From: Ophioderma brevispina
Lineage: Eukaryota > Echinodermata > Ophiuroidea > Amphilepidida > Ophiodermatidae
DNA: 64,000 nt
NCBI GenBank assembly: GCA_023653785.1
Contig: JAMKCH010005399.1
Location: forward strand, 1-64,000
Direction of reading: 5' to 3'
The translations under genes and the position numbers were made by a program. The notes under the pieces are model-generated. The model made no database searches, had not been told where the DNA came from, and saw only the letters and a program-made list of their open reading frames with translations. Each line of letters opens with the position of its first letter. Positions within the stretch are counted from its first letter, which is position 1. Positions 1 to 12,376 of this stretch are shown piece by piece.

Positions 1-1870
1 TAACAGTTTTACGTCTTTAGAGCCAAAAAAGCGCAAGCTTTAGTCTTCTCCGCGATAAATGATTAAGACGTGTGCGCTTATAGTGATGCTGGTACGCGCC
101 GAAAAGATGTGCGCTTTGCATCACGCAACGGAGCGTATCGCGACCCTTATTGCAGAAAATGGGCTGTCAAACACCACTCAAAGAGCCGCGTTTTTGGAAT
201 AATGGGCATAAAGGTAATAGATAATGTCTTAGTTAGCCTGTAGCGTCCTAATGGGAAAAAATTCTCCATTTCCTGTTCATCCAACCTACTGTTTACCAAA
301 ACTGTTATTTTTTACCAAATTTTCACTATTTTTTTTTTTTTCAGGATAAAACCATATTTTTTCAGAAAATTAATGTCTAATAACTCCATCTTGGGCAAAT
401 TGCTCGAGGGCATTTAATTGGCTTACGAAGTAAGTCTATAATGGGAAGAGTGCTGGGTGACATATCAATATGCTCATCAAACTTTATTTCCAATTACTTA
501 CTAACCAGATATGACACAAAACATTGATATGGAGGAGTCGAGGAAAAGGTTTATGGGCCCCCCAACACTCATCCCCCTTGGAATAACTTAACACGCAAGA
601 AACATGGCATAACTATCAAGAACGCACAGAAAGTGTTACACTTGTAACACCTTGTACACATTTCGTGTAAACAAAATCAATTTATAGTCAATACTCTTGG
701 TTCACTGTTGCCTGGCGACTCTTTGCATGAATTGTTAGTAGGGTCTCTAACAAGAAACATGGAACCATTTTTTGGCCCTCAAGGTCAGTACTGTCAAGTA
801 TACGTGATATACAACCACATTTCCTTATGTGTTGGCCTGGATGTTTGTTTTGTCATAGATGGCCTTGCAGGGCATATGATTTGTCACACATGGAGTATGT
901 TTCCTCTTAAATTTAGAAAGTTTTCTTTGTATGACCACTAAAAAATGATTCTTTTTTCCTTTGAATCCATTCATCATTTTATGAACTGTTGTGTATGTTT
1001 GCATTTGTGTGCTGGTTTGCAATGTGTGTGTGTGTGAATTGGAAAATTAAAATGTTTATGGAAAAATTTGTGGTACATAAAAATTAAAATGTTTCAAATG
1101 TGGGTATGACAGCAAACCATAAATGTACAGGTTTGGGGATGGGGTTCTCACATTGGGAGGAATTATGGTTATGTGCTGCCTGCCTATAAGACCCTCATTT
1201 TAGCTCTTTTTTATTCCCCCTGGCTTGAAAAGCAGACGGGGGATTGCGAGGGTGCGCATGTCTGTATGTGTATTTTATGTGTATGTATGTATGTGGTATA
1301 TGTGTTCCAGTTTTGTTAGTTTTCCGTTTTCCTGCGTCCCTTGGAAAGTTAACCATTTTATGTTTTTTCAGAATCTTCCACCTATACCTTGGTACACAGC
1401 TTAATGTCCCGCTTAATGTACAATAAACCATGTACCTGAACGTGACATGATTTTTTGAAGACCATGACATAAGTTTTTAAATAGACCAGGACATGAGTTT
1501 TTTTTTTTTTTTTTTTTAATTTTGTATTTGTTCCATTTCTTTGGGGTGTCCATTATTTTGGGTTTTGCATGTCTACTGTTTTGAAATTTTGTGGGTGGTT
1601 CTTTGTGTCTTCTGGTTTCCACTTTCTTTGGTGGCTCCTGGTGTCTACTGGCTCCATTTCTTTGGTTTTTTTTAAACAAAATGTTGTCAACTGAATCAAT
1701 TTATTTGATTACTTCCTGGTGTTCACTTTTAAAAATATGATGTTACCATGTGGTGTTTATTTATACTTTTCACTAATGATATAGGATCTAGTTATTCTAA
1801 ACTTGAAAGGCCAGGTTAAGTCAGATTCTGAAAACATAATAATGATAATATTGATAATTTTATCGCAGGA
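1..1870. other. No gene seen; AT-rich noncoding DNA
   Basis: I see no supported exon here. The stretch holds short homopolymers (a T-run near 1500-1518), GT/TATG-rich sequence near 1250-1300 and short open frames without recognisable similarity. The part around 1300-1430 resembles the start of the AGGTCA-repeat family described at 2030-2400, because it has the same 'GTTCCAGTTTTGTTAGTTTT' wording. Confidence 0.5.
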
Positions 1871-1871
1871 T

Positions 1872-1972
1872 ACAAGAATTTATCGGTCTCCGCTATTATT
1901 TTTGAAAAATTGCGCTCGTCGCTCCGCGACTCCACATATTTTCAAAACTCATGCTGACCGATAAATTCTTGT
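1872..1972. repeat. Hairpin MITE-like element with 17-bp perfect inverted repeat
   Basis: ACAAGAATTTATCGGTC at 1872-1888 is matched exactly by its reverse complement at 1956-1972. The 67-bp interior contains the short GC-rich phrase TCGCTCCGCGA and complementary runs (TTTTTGAAAA/TTTTCAAAA), so the whole 101 bp can fold back. There is no coding capacity. It is probably a small non-autonomous palindromic element. No target duplication was identified. Confidence 0.6.
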
Positions 1973-2029
1973 TCCTACTCAAATCACCAATATCATATAT
2001 CAGAACCGTGGGTTGACGGGTGCAATCGG

Positions 2030-2400
2030 GGTTCCTTCATATGTGGAATGATGTCAAAGTCATGGACCAAGGTCAAAGGTCATGGACCAAGGTCAAAGGT
2101 CATATGAGGTCATGTTCCAGTTCCCGTTTGTTAGGTTTTGCGTTTTTGCATCTCCTCGAAAAGTTAAAAGAGTCCGATTTAAACCCAGACTTGGGGTGAA
2201 GGTGCAATAGGGTTTCCTTCATATGTGGATGATGTCAAGGTCCCTGGACTGGTAAAAGGTCAACTGAGGTCAGTTCCAGTTTGGTTAGTTTTGTTTTTCT
2301 GGTCATCTTGAAAGTTGAACTGGGTCGAAGTTCAATACGGGGTTTCCTCTCATATGTTGTTGCGGTCAAAGTTCACTATCATGGTCCCCAAGGTCATCTT
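2030..2400 (+). repeat. AGGTCA-rich dispersed repeat, about 2.5 tandem units
   Basis: Units of roughly 145 bp repeat the order 'TTCCTTCATATGTGG-ATGATGTCAAGGTC-GAGGTCA-GTTCCAGTTTGGTTAGTTTTG'. The first unit carries two perfect AGGTCAAAGGTCA motifs (2070-2082 and 2090-2102). The same family recurs at 46.2-46.55 kb and 50.58-50.95 kb, so this is an interspersed repeat rather than a unique enhancer. The motif matches the DR1 nuclear-receptor consensus; function is not shown. Confidence 0.6.
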
Positions 2401-2744
2401 GGCATTTTCCACTTTGGTTAGGCTTTCATTTTTTCAGAATTGCTACTTTCTAGATATTATTCCTGAGAACATTTACTTGAATTTGATGTCCCTGGCAACG
2501 ACAGCTGTACCAACTAACCAACCTTGTGTAATACCGCCACTTGCCAGTGGGATCGTGCAAGTTTACTTACTGTATTTTTCAGTAAGTCCAGTGACCCCCA
2601 TTTTAAGAACCATTTTCATTTTCAGAGACCCCTACTTTTCATGTCCCAAAGCCTATCTAACAAAATTCTTTTCTTCTTCAAAACTCCTCAAAAGTAAGCT
2701 GAAATTGAGGGAGATCGCAGTTTATTTTCGAAATGTTCTGAAAA

Positions 2745-2885
2745 CCAAGTTTCGGAGACCACACATTTTTGTGCCTGGAATCACCCCTCCGAGTTTCGGA
2801 GACCCCCATTTTTTGGGCTGGAATCACCCCCTCCTAGTTTCGGAGACTCCCATTTTTTTGGGCCTGGAATCACACCCCATCACCC
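2745..2885 (+). repeat. Short tandem repeat, about 3 copies of ~46 bp
   Basis: The phrase 'TTTCGGAGACCCCCATTTTT-GGGCTGGAATCACCCC' occurs three times with small changes (from about 2751, 2799 and 2838). The open frame running through it encodes repeated SFGDPHFLGW-like segments. That is the expected by-product of the repeat and is not evidence of a gene. Confidence 0.6.
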
Positions 2886-2889
2886 CCCT

Positions 2890-4796
2890 CCCCCCCCGGT
2901 ACGATTTATTAGAAGCCAGAAAACGCAAATTGAAAAAACCAAAGACCCAAAGTTGCAGGAGAGATCCTGTCAGACAAAACTTTATAAGTTTCGGATGTTG
3001 CACCGCGGCACGTCGTGGATTTTTTTTTTCGCTTTGAGTGTTGGTGGTAGACATTGATGAAATATTTAAAAATCCTGAATTTGTTATTTTTTTTCCTTTT
3101 TTCGTTTTCCCGCTAGATCAATTGGAAATTTAGCGGGGGTCCCCATAAAGTGCCGCCCAATGTGAACGACTAATGTTGAGAGTGGGTCACAGATTAACTA
3201 TGGAGCCCTCCAAAACTTGGAAATCACTTCTATGGGTAATAGTTGGTGTAGAAATTCAATCTGGCATCAGTAGTTCATAGCGTGTTTACTTTAGAGTTAA
3301 TGAGGCCTAAAATAGCCCTTTGTTCATTGGGGCCATTCTGGGGGGTAATAACTCAAAATAAGACATTTTTAATTGTCCATATTTTTGGCAATCAGAGTAC
3401 ATAGAGAAACTTTAACCAAATTAACCAATACAATTTGAACTTAGAAAAGTAATAAGTGAGGTACAGCCCCTTGAAACTGGTAATTGTACTTTTTTTGACA
3501 CATTTTGAACCCCCCTGAAAACCACTTGACATTCAACCCCGCACCTCTGCCTCAATATGTTGAAGATATATCATTAACAACTTTCCTTGAAAGAACAGCT
3601 TGTTTTATTTTTTCACAACAAAATACACACTCAAGTTACCAACACAAGGTATATGTGACCCAGAGGTCATTGTACATGCAAGCGATATCACCCTATACAT
3701 TCTATGGGAATATCAGCAAAAGTATCTTGTGCAGGAAACAATGAAGACATCGATACACGCTACACCAGCCGGATTCCTTTCAAGAAGAGTCTTTGATGAT
3801 GTATCTTCACATATCTGAAGTAGAGGGGTGCTGTCATATGTCAACATGATTTTCAGGGGGCCAATACATGTCAATTGCAAAATTAGGATTTTTCACTAGG
3901 CTGTAACTCGCTATTACTAAACCTATTTACTTATTATTGGTACTGTAGAAAGTCCTGCAATGTGACTCTGGTTAACAAGAAACGACATTAAAAAAAATAT
4001 TGTTACAGAGTTCGGACCCCCCCCCCCCCCAAATCTTGGTTTCCCACATGAAAGCTTTTGCATTTCTACATCCAGATACCTTTAAAAGTAAAGGAGTTAC
4101 CACATTTTGATGCGCGATTTGAATTCTACAACCAAAAAATTCCCCAGATAGTGATTTGCAAAGTTGGAGGTTTCCATTACAAGTTTATGGCCCTCTCCAA
4201 ATTGCTTTTGCATCAACCAGCAATGTTTGATGTGACCCACCCCCTAATTTGATCTCCTGCGGGAAAACGAAAGCGGTATGAGCTCAAAATTTCAGGATTT
4301 TTCCATTTCTCATCAATATCTATCATCACACCAAAAAGAACAATCCATGACATGCTGCTGTGGCACATTCATTGTTTGACAATGGAATAGCCAGTTCAGT
4401 GACTTTATGGGTATGGGAATTAAATCAGTTATCATGCCATTTGGTGCTTTGTACCTATACGTGGTTGTTGCTTGTACCTATAAGTGGTTTCACTTCATTT
4501 CACAACTCAACACCACACCTCTGGAGTAGCACAGCAATCCTTGGATGCCTCTCGTTAGGAATGGTCCACGTGCATCAATTTATATTTAAAAAAACAATCA
4601 CTTTTGGAGCAAATGCCCAAGATGATCATTCATACAAATCCCCCCAGAATGACATTACAAATCTGATTTAAAACACTTTCCACGGACTTTGGGCTACTTC
4701 TAGCCCAGATTCGCTTCAGCGGTTCCATTGTTTTAGGCCGTTCAAGTAAATCATTACTCAAAACTAGCAAGATATAGCAATTCCGACCGCAGACTT
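2890..4796. other. No gene seen; noncoding
   Basis: This stretch contains a few weak inverted phrases (for example CCCCCTGAAAA near 3511 and TTTTCAGGGGG near 3850) and a C-run near 4018-4030. No exon with splice signals and recognisable protein similarity was found. The short open frames look random. Confidence 0.45.
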
Positions 4797-5440
4797 AAGG
4801 AAATATGTCAAGATTCTTGAATATTGAAAATTTGTTATGGATTGGAAAGGCTTAAGTAACGTAGATTAATATATAAATCAAAATAAGTTGAAATTGTCCA
4901 CATTTGTTGATTCTTTTTTTTTTTTTTCCCTTTTAATTTTCCGGCCCAATAGCTTAACTCGAAAACTATTCCCGACAGATCCACATCGCAGGCAAATGGT
5001 GACGTCAAAGTGATGACGCACCATAATTTATGTTGTTGTGACCATCATATCGGCAGTGTTGCCACTTCATATTAATTTAAAACACAACGAAATTGAAACA
5101 AAATATGTCCATTCTGTCCCTTATTTTCTAATTTTATTATACTTTCATTAATCCATCACTATCAGTGTCATCAATAACAATTCGAGTCACACGATTTTTG
5201 TGGTCATCACTTTGACCGTCACGTGTAGAGCAAAATTGGGCGCTTTTGATCATGAAGCTGTGGCGAAAATCCGCCCGTTTTCTGCGTATGTCAAAAGCAA
5301 AAATTAAAAATGCCCTCTATTTTTTTAATTTTACATCAAATGTATTATTTTTTTTTCGGGGAATTCCGTGATGTATGTTACAATATTTTATTAATGTAAT
5401 AGTCAAACTGAGCTTGACAAAAATCTTGACATATTTCCTT
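4797..5440. mobile_element. MITE-like element with 19-bp perfect terminal inverted repeats
   Basis: AAGGAAATATGTCAAGATT at 4797-4815 pairs exactly with its reverse complement at 5422-5440, and similarity continues inward imperfectly. The interior is AT-rich, lacks a transposase, and has matching TGACGTCAAAGTGATGAC and TCACTTTGACCGTCAC phrases on opposite strands, so inversion symmetry extends inside. It is probably a non-autonomous DNA transposon. The superfamily is not assignable. Confidence 0.55.
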
Positions 5441-5719
5441 TAAAGAGAACCCTTAACCCAATGCTACTGAGAACAGAAAATTGAAGAGTAATCATGACTT
5501 TCCTTCGTATAATATTTTTTGTAGCTGCTAGTTCCCGAGTAAGTGCAATTTACTCTAGGTAAGGGATGAATAAATTGCTACCCCAAGGTCAGAAAAATGT
5601 GTTTATGAACTGTTCCAACAAAAATTACCCTTGCGTTACAACTAACACCCAAACACCAACACCCGTATTTTCATAAAGAAACCCCTAAATACCGCAAAAT
5701 GCACAGACATTAAATGCCA

Positions 5720-7620
5720 AACCCCCGTTCCGTTCGTGCGTGCAGTCCAAAATCACAGTGGAAGACCCATCTTTAACCAGCCGACACGCCCCACCATGCC
5801 AGGCCGACCAGGCCCGAATCATCCTGGGGACCCGCAGACCCCCCACAAGCCATCCATGACTTGTGGGCCCCACCCTGCCTGTGGCTCTCCACAATCGCAG
5901 CTCGGTGAAAGCTCAACCTCCGATCCTGTGAAGGAAGTTCCCTGCACGACCCGCCAGTCCCTGTCGTCCGTTGAGGTTGACCCAATGCTTTCCTATCAAG
6001 GCCCAGCCTTTGGTTTGGTAGATTGGCTGTAACCACAAACTGCTTTAGGTCCAACGCAGAGGACGACCATTGCCCACACCATCCGTCACCGACTCAGGAT
6101 GACCGACAGGGACCCCGCGACCGCGTGGCCTGGACTGGGCAGCAAAGTGCTCCGTGTAATTCTCTATCCTCAAAGGGTGTTGGTGAGGGACTAGGCCACC
6201 ATGTTCACACCTCTCTTGGCGAGCCCGATCGCTGAGTTCCTCCCAAGGCCCGAGGAGCCATGCCAGACAGGACCGAGACACTCCACAGGCGTCGCCAAAG
6301 GGCAAACCCCAACACGTCTCACTGCTCACCCATAACGACATCAACCCTGCGTGAATGCACACCCGCGACTCCACACCGTGCAAGCGCACAGGGGTGAGCC
6401 TCATTTGTATTATTCCACGCCATCATCCTATGCCACGTAATGCAAAAAATGCACCCCACCCAGCCCCCGCGAGCCCCCCGAGGAGGCCGCGCGAGCCGCG
6501 TCCCGCGCGACCGCCCTGGCCGTGCGACTTGAAAGCCATGCCGCCGGCCCACCGCGACGCCAATGCACCTCGGCGCCGGGCCACGTGACAGTTTTTCTCC
6601 ATCTAGGGTGATGTTTAGTTCTCCTTTTGCGCATCGTTTTGCAAGGGGAAAACAGAGCTGACGGTCTTGGGGTTATGCGTTTCAAGTGCATTGGTGGAAG
6701 AATTGGCTTAAAGTGATCAGGTCCTTCTGCACCACTTGTTTCTAAGGATTCAAAGGAGTCAGCAGCCACTCCAAGCGCGTGTTGTCTGCATAGGAGTACT
6801 GCGAACAATCTCCCCTTTGGCACATTGAGAAGTAGATGTTGAAAAGACCGGGTGCCAGGACAGAACCCCGTGGGACAACACCCGAAGTTGACGGCTTTCT
6901 ACTGCGTCGCCCACCATGAAACGGTCTCCAGGACGAAAGACCCGCCCTGGACGAGCAGCATAATGAACCTGACAAGCTCGACATCAGGGAAGACCCCGAG
7001 CAGCCTGAGGCAGAGACCCCGATGCCAGACTGCATCGCACGCAGCAGTCAGGTCCACGAAGACTGCCCCAAACCTCCGATCCCACTGGAAGGCCTGTACG
7101 ATGTCATCAACCAAGTCCTGCCCCCTGATCAGCCGTTGACGAAACCTCCCCGAAATCCAGCCCGGGCGCGGGGCAAATCTGCCTCGACCGCACCATTGAT
7201 CCTGCCGAGCACCAGCCGCCCAAGCAGCCCATAGATGTGAGACAGTAGCGAGACGGGCCTGTAACCCCTGAGGGTCATTTCTGGCTCCTGGGCCCCAGGA
7301 TTGCATGATCATTGGAAGTCTTCCATTACGGAACGGGAATAGTTGCGTCACATGCAAGTAGAACGGAAGAGTTGGAAGCCATCGCACAGCTTCGGGTGCC
7401 ACATCCCCAAGACCCGATGGGCCGTTGTCATTGCAGGAGCTCCCCCATTTGAGAACTTTAATTGCTTTGGTGATCCCATCGCAGGTGAACGGCCGGGACA
7501 CGGGGCCCGACGGTGGAGAGGTTTGTAGAAGCTGTTTATCTCTGCTTAACAGCACGAGAGTGGGCCCCCCCCCCGTCCCCCGCTGCAGAGTGTGGTCCCA
7601 ACCGCCACTCTCATCGTTGA
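5720..7620 (-). pseudogene. LINE reverse transcriptase remnant (jockey-superfamily type), GC-rich
   Basis: Reading the minus strand, a long frame (7620 down to about 6900) carries non-LTR reverse-transcriptase blocks: SCNDNGPSGL, a fingers region, then FGAVFVDLTAACDAVWHRGL (the usual D-x-AYDTVWHRGL catalytic A block). After a frameshift near 6900 come PRGSVLAPGLFNIY (B block) and YADNT, where the active site is normally YADD, so the last Asp is lost. Downstream fragments to about 5720 are out of frame and barely recognisable. No endonuclease domain is visible, so the copy is 5'-truncated as well as frame-broken. GC content is far above the surroundings. The clade within the jockey-like group is unsure. 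Confidence 0.8.
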
Positions 7621-9681
7621 CCAGTACTGAAGCGATGGAGTTTGCAGAGACCATGACACTGGCCCAGCCGGACAGCCACAGCCACTGCCAAACCCCAACC
7701 CCCAAATACCATTAAATAATACCACAGGGGAATTTTAGGGTCATGATGGGTTTATGCAAGTATGCTGCTGAAACCCCAAATACCACAAAATACCATGATG
7801 GTAGCAGAGTGTGGTATTTTGGGGTGTTTATAACTTAACAATGTAAGCACAGAACTATAATAAAGGACCTGAAAGTGAAATACTGACAAGTTGGTACTTT
7901 AGAAAGGGCAAACTAATAAGACAATTAATCAGGGCACTTTTCCAACTATCAGCACAACTCTTGACATGACATTGTGAATTTCATAATCATAAGATAAAGA
8001 AATAGGTTATAAATGGGAATTTCAATATCCTGTAATGATAAACCCAGAGGAGGATTATAGAAAGTCATGACTAGAAAGATCTTGATATAATGCTCGAGAA
8101 AAACTGAAGCCTTGCTGCAAAAGGGATTGTTTTAGCCTCTGCGTGGATCTATCGTGTCAATCAACAGGGCGATAGCATTTAATTTTTTTAAGTAGAACAA
8201 CGAGGTGCAGCGAGTTGTTTTACGCTAAAATAGTGAGTGCTGTTGCCTGTGTGATATGACATGATAGATACACGGCAGAGACTATATACTTTATTCTCAT
8301 TCTTTAACACTTTATTCAAATAAGAAGCATATTATGATAGATGTTATTATCGAAATACCACCAGCTTTGTTTTTAAATCGATCGTCTGTGTAATGTGCGC
8401 CCTTCATGGGCCCGCTGCATTGCGTATGCGTAGCGCATTGATGAGTTTGCGTACCATGCAATACAACGGTAAGAACACAATGATAATGGTGTAACATATC
8501 AAGTGTTTAAGAATGGTAATTATTATGCATCAGACACTTCCGTGTGGTGCAATACCCGGCCCGATAGTGATATTGCCCAACATTGCGCAATGCGCAAGTT
8601 ATTAGTGCACTCGATCTTGCAACTTGTCAAGCAAAGTAATGAGTTTTTTCAAGTTTTTTAACAATTTTCCAAAACTGTTTAGTGCTTCTTGCATGCGTAA
8701 TAACATTGGCTGGCTGCTTGTTCTTTTGTTTTTGTGGGTTTCAAACCCCCACAAGAAAATATCGTTCCCCTGCAAAGAAAAGAAAATATCAGGCTCGTCG
8801 TGTAATGTTACGATATTTGATCTAGTGGTGTCATTGGTTATTATTTGGGGCAAAATCGATGAAATTTTAAACAGTAAGAGATGCTCAATATGACATTTAG
8901 TGCACACGTATGCTTGCTATGGTCAGTGGCAAGGGGGTATATCCAGATTTGGAGTAGTGGTCGATATAGTAGTGGTCATTCTATTCAATAGCTAGGTTCG
9001 TGCTCTATGAGCAAAAGCTCTAGATATAATAATTGTATCTATTTTAGTCAGTTGCTGTTGCTATGGAGATTGCACTGTATAGTACAGCGTGGGCATGTGG
9101 TTAATTTCCTCTGGGGGTCAAACTTGGACAGCAGTTACCTTAGGAACCTGATAAGCAACAATGAAGGATGGTCCAGGGAAAGCCCTCTAAACGAACTTAA
9201 ACTCAAGGCAGTCAGGATCTTCTATTCTATGCTGAATTTCCATCCCTGTTTAGGATACCCACGAAACATTTGTGAAGATTTGTGGTCGCATCATGTAGGA
9301 CCATGTATAATAAATTACAGTGGGTTACTTCCCTAATAATGATGTATCACACTAAAATTGGGTGTAACATAATTGCCTAATGATTTTCACAGTAGATGAT
9401 CAAACAACATTTGCAATTTTGTTTGTGTAATGTGGAAAAACTCATGATACATAGTGATTCTTGCGGTTGCCAACATGTGGCCCTCAATTGAACTCTCTGC
9501 TAGAATACTATCGATTTGAGTGTAAGCCCCTCTGTAGTAATAGTAGCAAACAAAAATCATGAAAGAAATAGCTTGCTGGGCAAGCTTTGACTTAACACCA
9601 AAATCTGTAAACTTCTTGCTTAAAGGGGATGACCCGAATTAAAGTTCTATAAATTTCCCTCTTGATAGAATGTTCTTCACT
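7621..9681. other. No gene seen; noncoding, possible repeats
   Basis: 7.7-7.83 kb repeats the phrase 'AATACCA(T/C)..ACCCCAAATACCA' several times. 8.3-8.6 kb has a CpG-containing, partly palindromic stretch (CATTGCGCAATGCGCAAG) suggesting an unclassified element. No exon is supported. Confidence 0.4.
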
Positions 9682-9816
9682 TTTCATGTAAATGCATGGG
9701 AAATAGTAAGCATGACTTTCTATAAGAGGATCAAAGGATACAAGGATGGTACAGCTTTATTCCGTAAAGGAGACTTTACTATAGTCTAACTGATGGAATA
9801 TCTTACACCAAGGACA
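9682..9816 (+). repeat. Dispersed short repeat, copy 1 of 3
   Basis: The segment 'CTATAAGAGGATCAAAGGAT-ACAGCTTTATTCCGTAAA' through 'ATATCTTACACCAAGGACACAC' recurs at 40,971-41,120, and its TTATTCCGTAAAAGAG core recurs near 59,489-59,560. It has no coding potential. It is probably a small non-autonomous element. Confidence 0.55.
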
Positions 9817-10444
9817 CACCGATAGAATGGCCATCACCCAAACCCCCTCTCGGTTAAAGTTTCGCCACCGAAATTTCAAAACCCATTTTAAAGGCGTACG
9901 AGATTGCAAGTCATCCATATTTTCTGTAATATGTAGGGATTTCATATGATAAGACCATCCCCCTACCTTTATTTGCTAGAGAAAATAACTTAAAATAAAA
10001 CAAAAGGTGAGTGTATATTTGCATATGCTTATATACTTCAATAGAAAACATAGGCTGAATTTTGTATTTGACTCCTATACGAAATTAGAAATTTCGCCAT
10101 TTTGTACCACAGAAACAGTTCGAAGTTTAATCATTCAGAGATGGATATTTTAATTTAAAGCTTTACGCCAGTGTAAAATCAGAATTTTCACATTTTAGGG
10201 AACCACTGTATTTTGAAATCTTATCGTTGACTTTAAGTGAGAGCTAAAAACGGGATCTTGTAATCCCCACAGAGTATGTGTTAAAATTATATTGGTCAAC
10301 CAAAATGGGTCCTATTTTGCCCCCACAATGGTCATTGTTTACACAAAAACATCCAAACCCAACCAGCCTTAGCCCTAAGATTTCACAGGGTATTATAAGA
10401 AAAATCACCAAGGATCTGCTTGACTGGCTTATAAAGGATGCTGT
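9817..10444. other. No gene seen
   Basis: This is AT-rich sequence. Complementary GGGGATGACC (9627) and GACCATCCCC (9953) may mark a weak inverted-repeat element, but the arms are too short to annotate. No exon was found. Confidence 0.4.
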
Positions 10445-11680
10445 AAACAAGATGTTCTTGGTTCAGCTAGGGCGAAGAAGAGCCGTTGGCGTAGGCTCAA
10501 GAACGGACTACCACAAGGGAGCGTGCTTGCACCGTCCTGTTCCACATCTATACCAACGACAACCCTAGGAGTGCAGGAACGTCTTTATTATGCAGCCGAT
10601 TTGGAAGTAGCGCACAAGATGCAGATTCACAGCTGTTGAAGAGGAGACTCTCCAAAGCTTTGGTGAACTCATCCTTATTATGAGAAAACCACATACTTGC
10701 CAAATCCTCCAAGCAACCGTGTGTGCTTTCCATCTACGCAACCGTGAAGCCAACTGTCAGCTTAAAGTTACTGGTGGAACACACCTGGAGCACTGCGATA
10801 ACCCGTTCTACCTGGAGTTACCTTGGGACCGCATTCTCTCTTATACGACCACAATCGAGAAGGGGGACAAATGGTAATGGTATGTTCTTTTTTGACTGGT
10901 TTTTGTTGGTTTTTTTCATTTTTGTTTTTTGTGTTGTTAACGCAATAATACAATTCGCGAACAACTCACTGACACAAGATGGGGTGTCGCCCACATACCT
11001 AGATCGACGGAACTTGCCCTGTGCTATTCTTGTGCAGAGTATGCTTGCCCTGCATGGGAAAGATCAAACCATGCCAAGAAGCTTGATCCCGCGTTAAATG
11101 CCTCCTGCAAGCTTATCACAGGGAGGCCTAAGCCCAACACAACGGAAACTTATACTCCTAGCCGGCATTGATCCACCAGACATCCGTAGTAGCGTAGCGA
11201 GCCATGCAAGAGTGTAGCGCCAAAGTATCTAATGTGAAGCACCCTAGGTTTGACAGATACCTGCTGCCAATATCGCCTTAAATCCAGAGAGCGTTTCTTG
11301 AAACAGTCTCTAGGAGCTTAAGAGAGAGGTGCCTTGTGGAAAGAAAGACTTGCCATCAACCAGTAACATCTATTGGTATTGACCATGGTGAAGATCTACC
11401 ACCGGGAGGCTGACTCCTCATGGGCGAATGGCGATGGCTAACAGATTGAGCCACCCGAAAATTGGTCGATCTTTAAGGTTTCCTTGCAGAAGTGGGGCTA
11501 CCTGGAAGCAGATCAGGACACTACCTGTGGTGTGGAAACAGCACCACAGACAATGGACATCTTGGTTCTGCCCATTGCGGGAGCAACAAGGCACAAACAA
11601 GGACCTTGTGGGAATTCACTGCACTCATCTCTGGCTGGATTGAGAACCCACAGTTTGGACACGATAGAAGAAGAATAAGA
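10445..11680 (+). pseudogene. LINE 3' part (jockey-superfamily reverse transcriptase and C-terminal domain), frame-broken
   Basis: On the plus strand the sequence reads, across several frame changes, LKNGLPQGSVLAP (RT B block, about 10,490-10,535), a Y-A-D-containing active-site region missing one base or residue (about 10,590), and a thumb segment (VCAFHLRNREANCQLKV, about 10,720-10,770). The EYACPAWE-like block follows, then AGIDPPDIRSSVASHARV (about 11,160-11,210) and a terminal region ending with CG-NSTTDN-H (about 11,530-11,570), the usual zinc-knuckle-like end. The order matches the 3' half of jockey-type LINEs. The 5' half is absent. It is related to, but clearly diverged from, the minus-strand remnant at 5.7-7.6 kb. 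Confidence 0.85.
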
Positions 11681-12236
11681 AAAATAGTAGCTTTCGTCTT
11701 ATACAAAAATTTGCCCATCTGGAAACACATATGTGGTAGCCGGGGGACGAGGCTATAATAGCGATAGGACCATGGACCTTTAACTTCATTCTATGCAATA
11801 CCGCATTCAGAAGAAAACTTAGTGTCAACGACCTATATTAAAGTAAAATGGTTGTTATTATGAAAGAGGATGGGTATTTTGTTACTCAACCCGAATCGTG
11901 GAGGGTGATCAAAACCTGGAATATTTTCAACTGCGTGGCAATTATACAATGGCTCTGATACGGGGCGGATTGTTGATATCTTTATCTCCATTATTGCTGA
12001 AGTTGTGTCCCCTTGGTCACTGGATTAGGGAAAGAAATGAGGGGACATTTATTCATGTTCAAGGAAATGCGGCAAGTTTTATTGCGGGATCAGACGTTTA
12101 TATGATTGTATATAAATAATATTATGAATTACACTTGGTTTCCCCAGCCCCCCGATGGGGACAACAAAAAACAACAGCATAGAAGGAGATCCTATAGTCT
12201 ATATTGAGGAAAAGGGTGTTTCTACTTTTTCTTAAG
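11681..12236. other. No gene assigned upstream of candidate exon
   Basis: An open frame at 11,898-12,119 encodes 73 residues with a hydrophobic stretch (LIRGGLLISLSPLLLKLCPL) but lacks any recognised similarity or splice context. I leave it unassigned. A pyrimidine-rich tract just before 12,237 is the probable acceptor of the next feature. Confidence 0.35.
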
Positions 12237-12376
12237 AAATCAGCATAACACCACAACCTACCCAGCCAGTCCATGTAAGTGGCTTGCAGTACTAACAGTG
12301 GTCACAGCGTGTGTGCTAGTGGGAGTGAGTCCTGCTGAAGGAATGGTCAAGAAGGTAGAGAACATCTACTACCCAC
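12237..12376 (+). CDS. Candidate internal exon encoding a transmembrane or signal-anchor segment; gene unknown
   Basis: The 140-nt stretch is bounded by a good acceptor (TTTCTACTTTTTCTTAAG ending 12,236) and a consensus donor (GTAAGT at 12,377). It is open in one frame throughout (46 codons plus one base on each side). The peptide has a short polar N-terminal part (NQHNTTTYPASPC), a hydrophobic segment KWLAVLTVVTACVLVGV typical of a signal anchor or transmembrane helix, then SPAEGMVKKVENIYYP. I do not recognise the family. The phase at its donor matches a possible next exon at 12,770. It could be chance; the combination of frame, TM segment and both splice sites makes it better than a random ORF. 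Confidence 0.4.

Noticed and set aside
2315..3037. 240-residue plus-strand frame, the second-longest in the window
   Set aside because: It runs through the AGGTCA repeat and the 46-bp tandem repeat. It shows no domain, its C-terminal part is simply repeat translation, and no splice or start context supports it.
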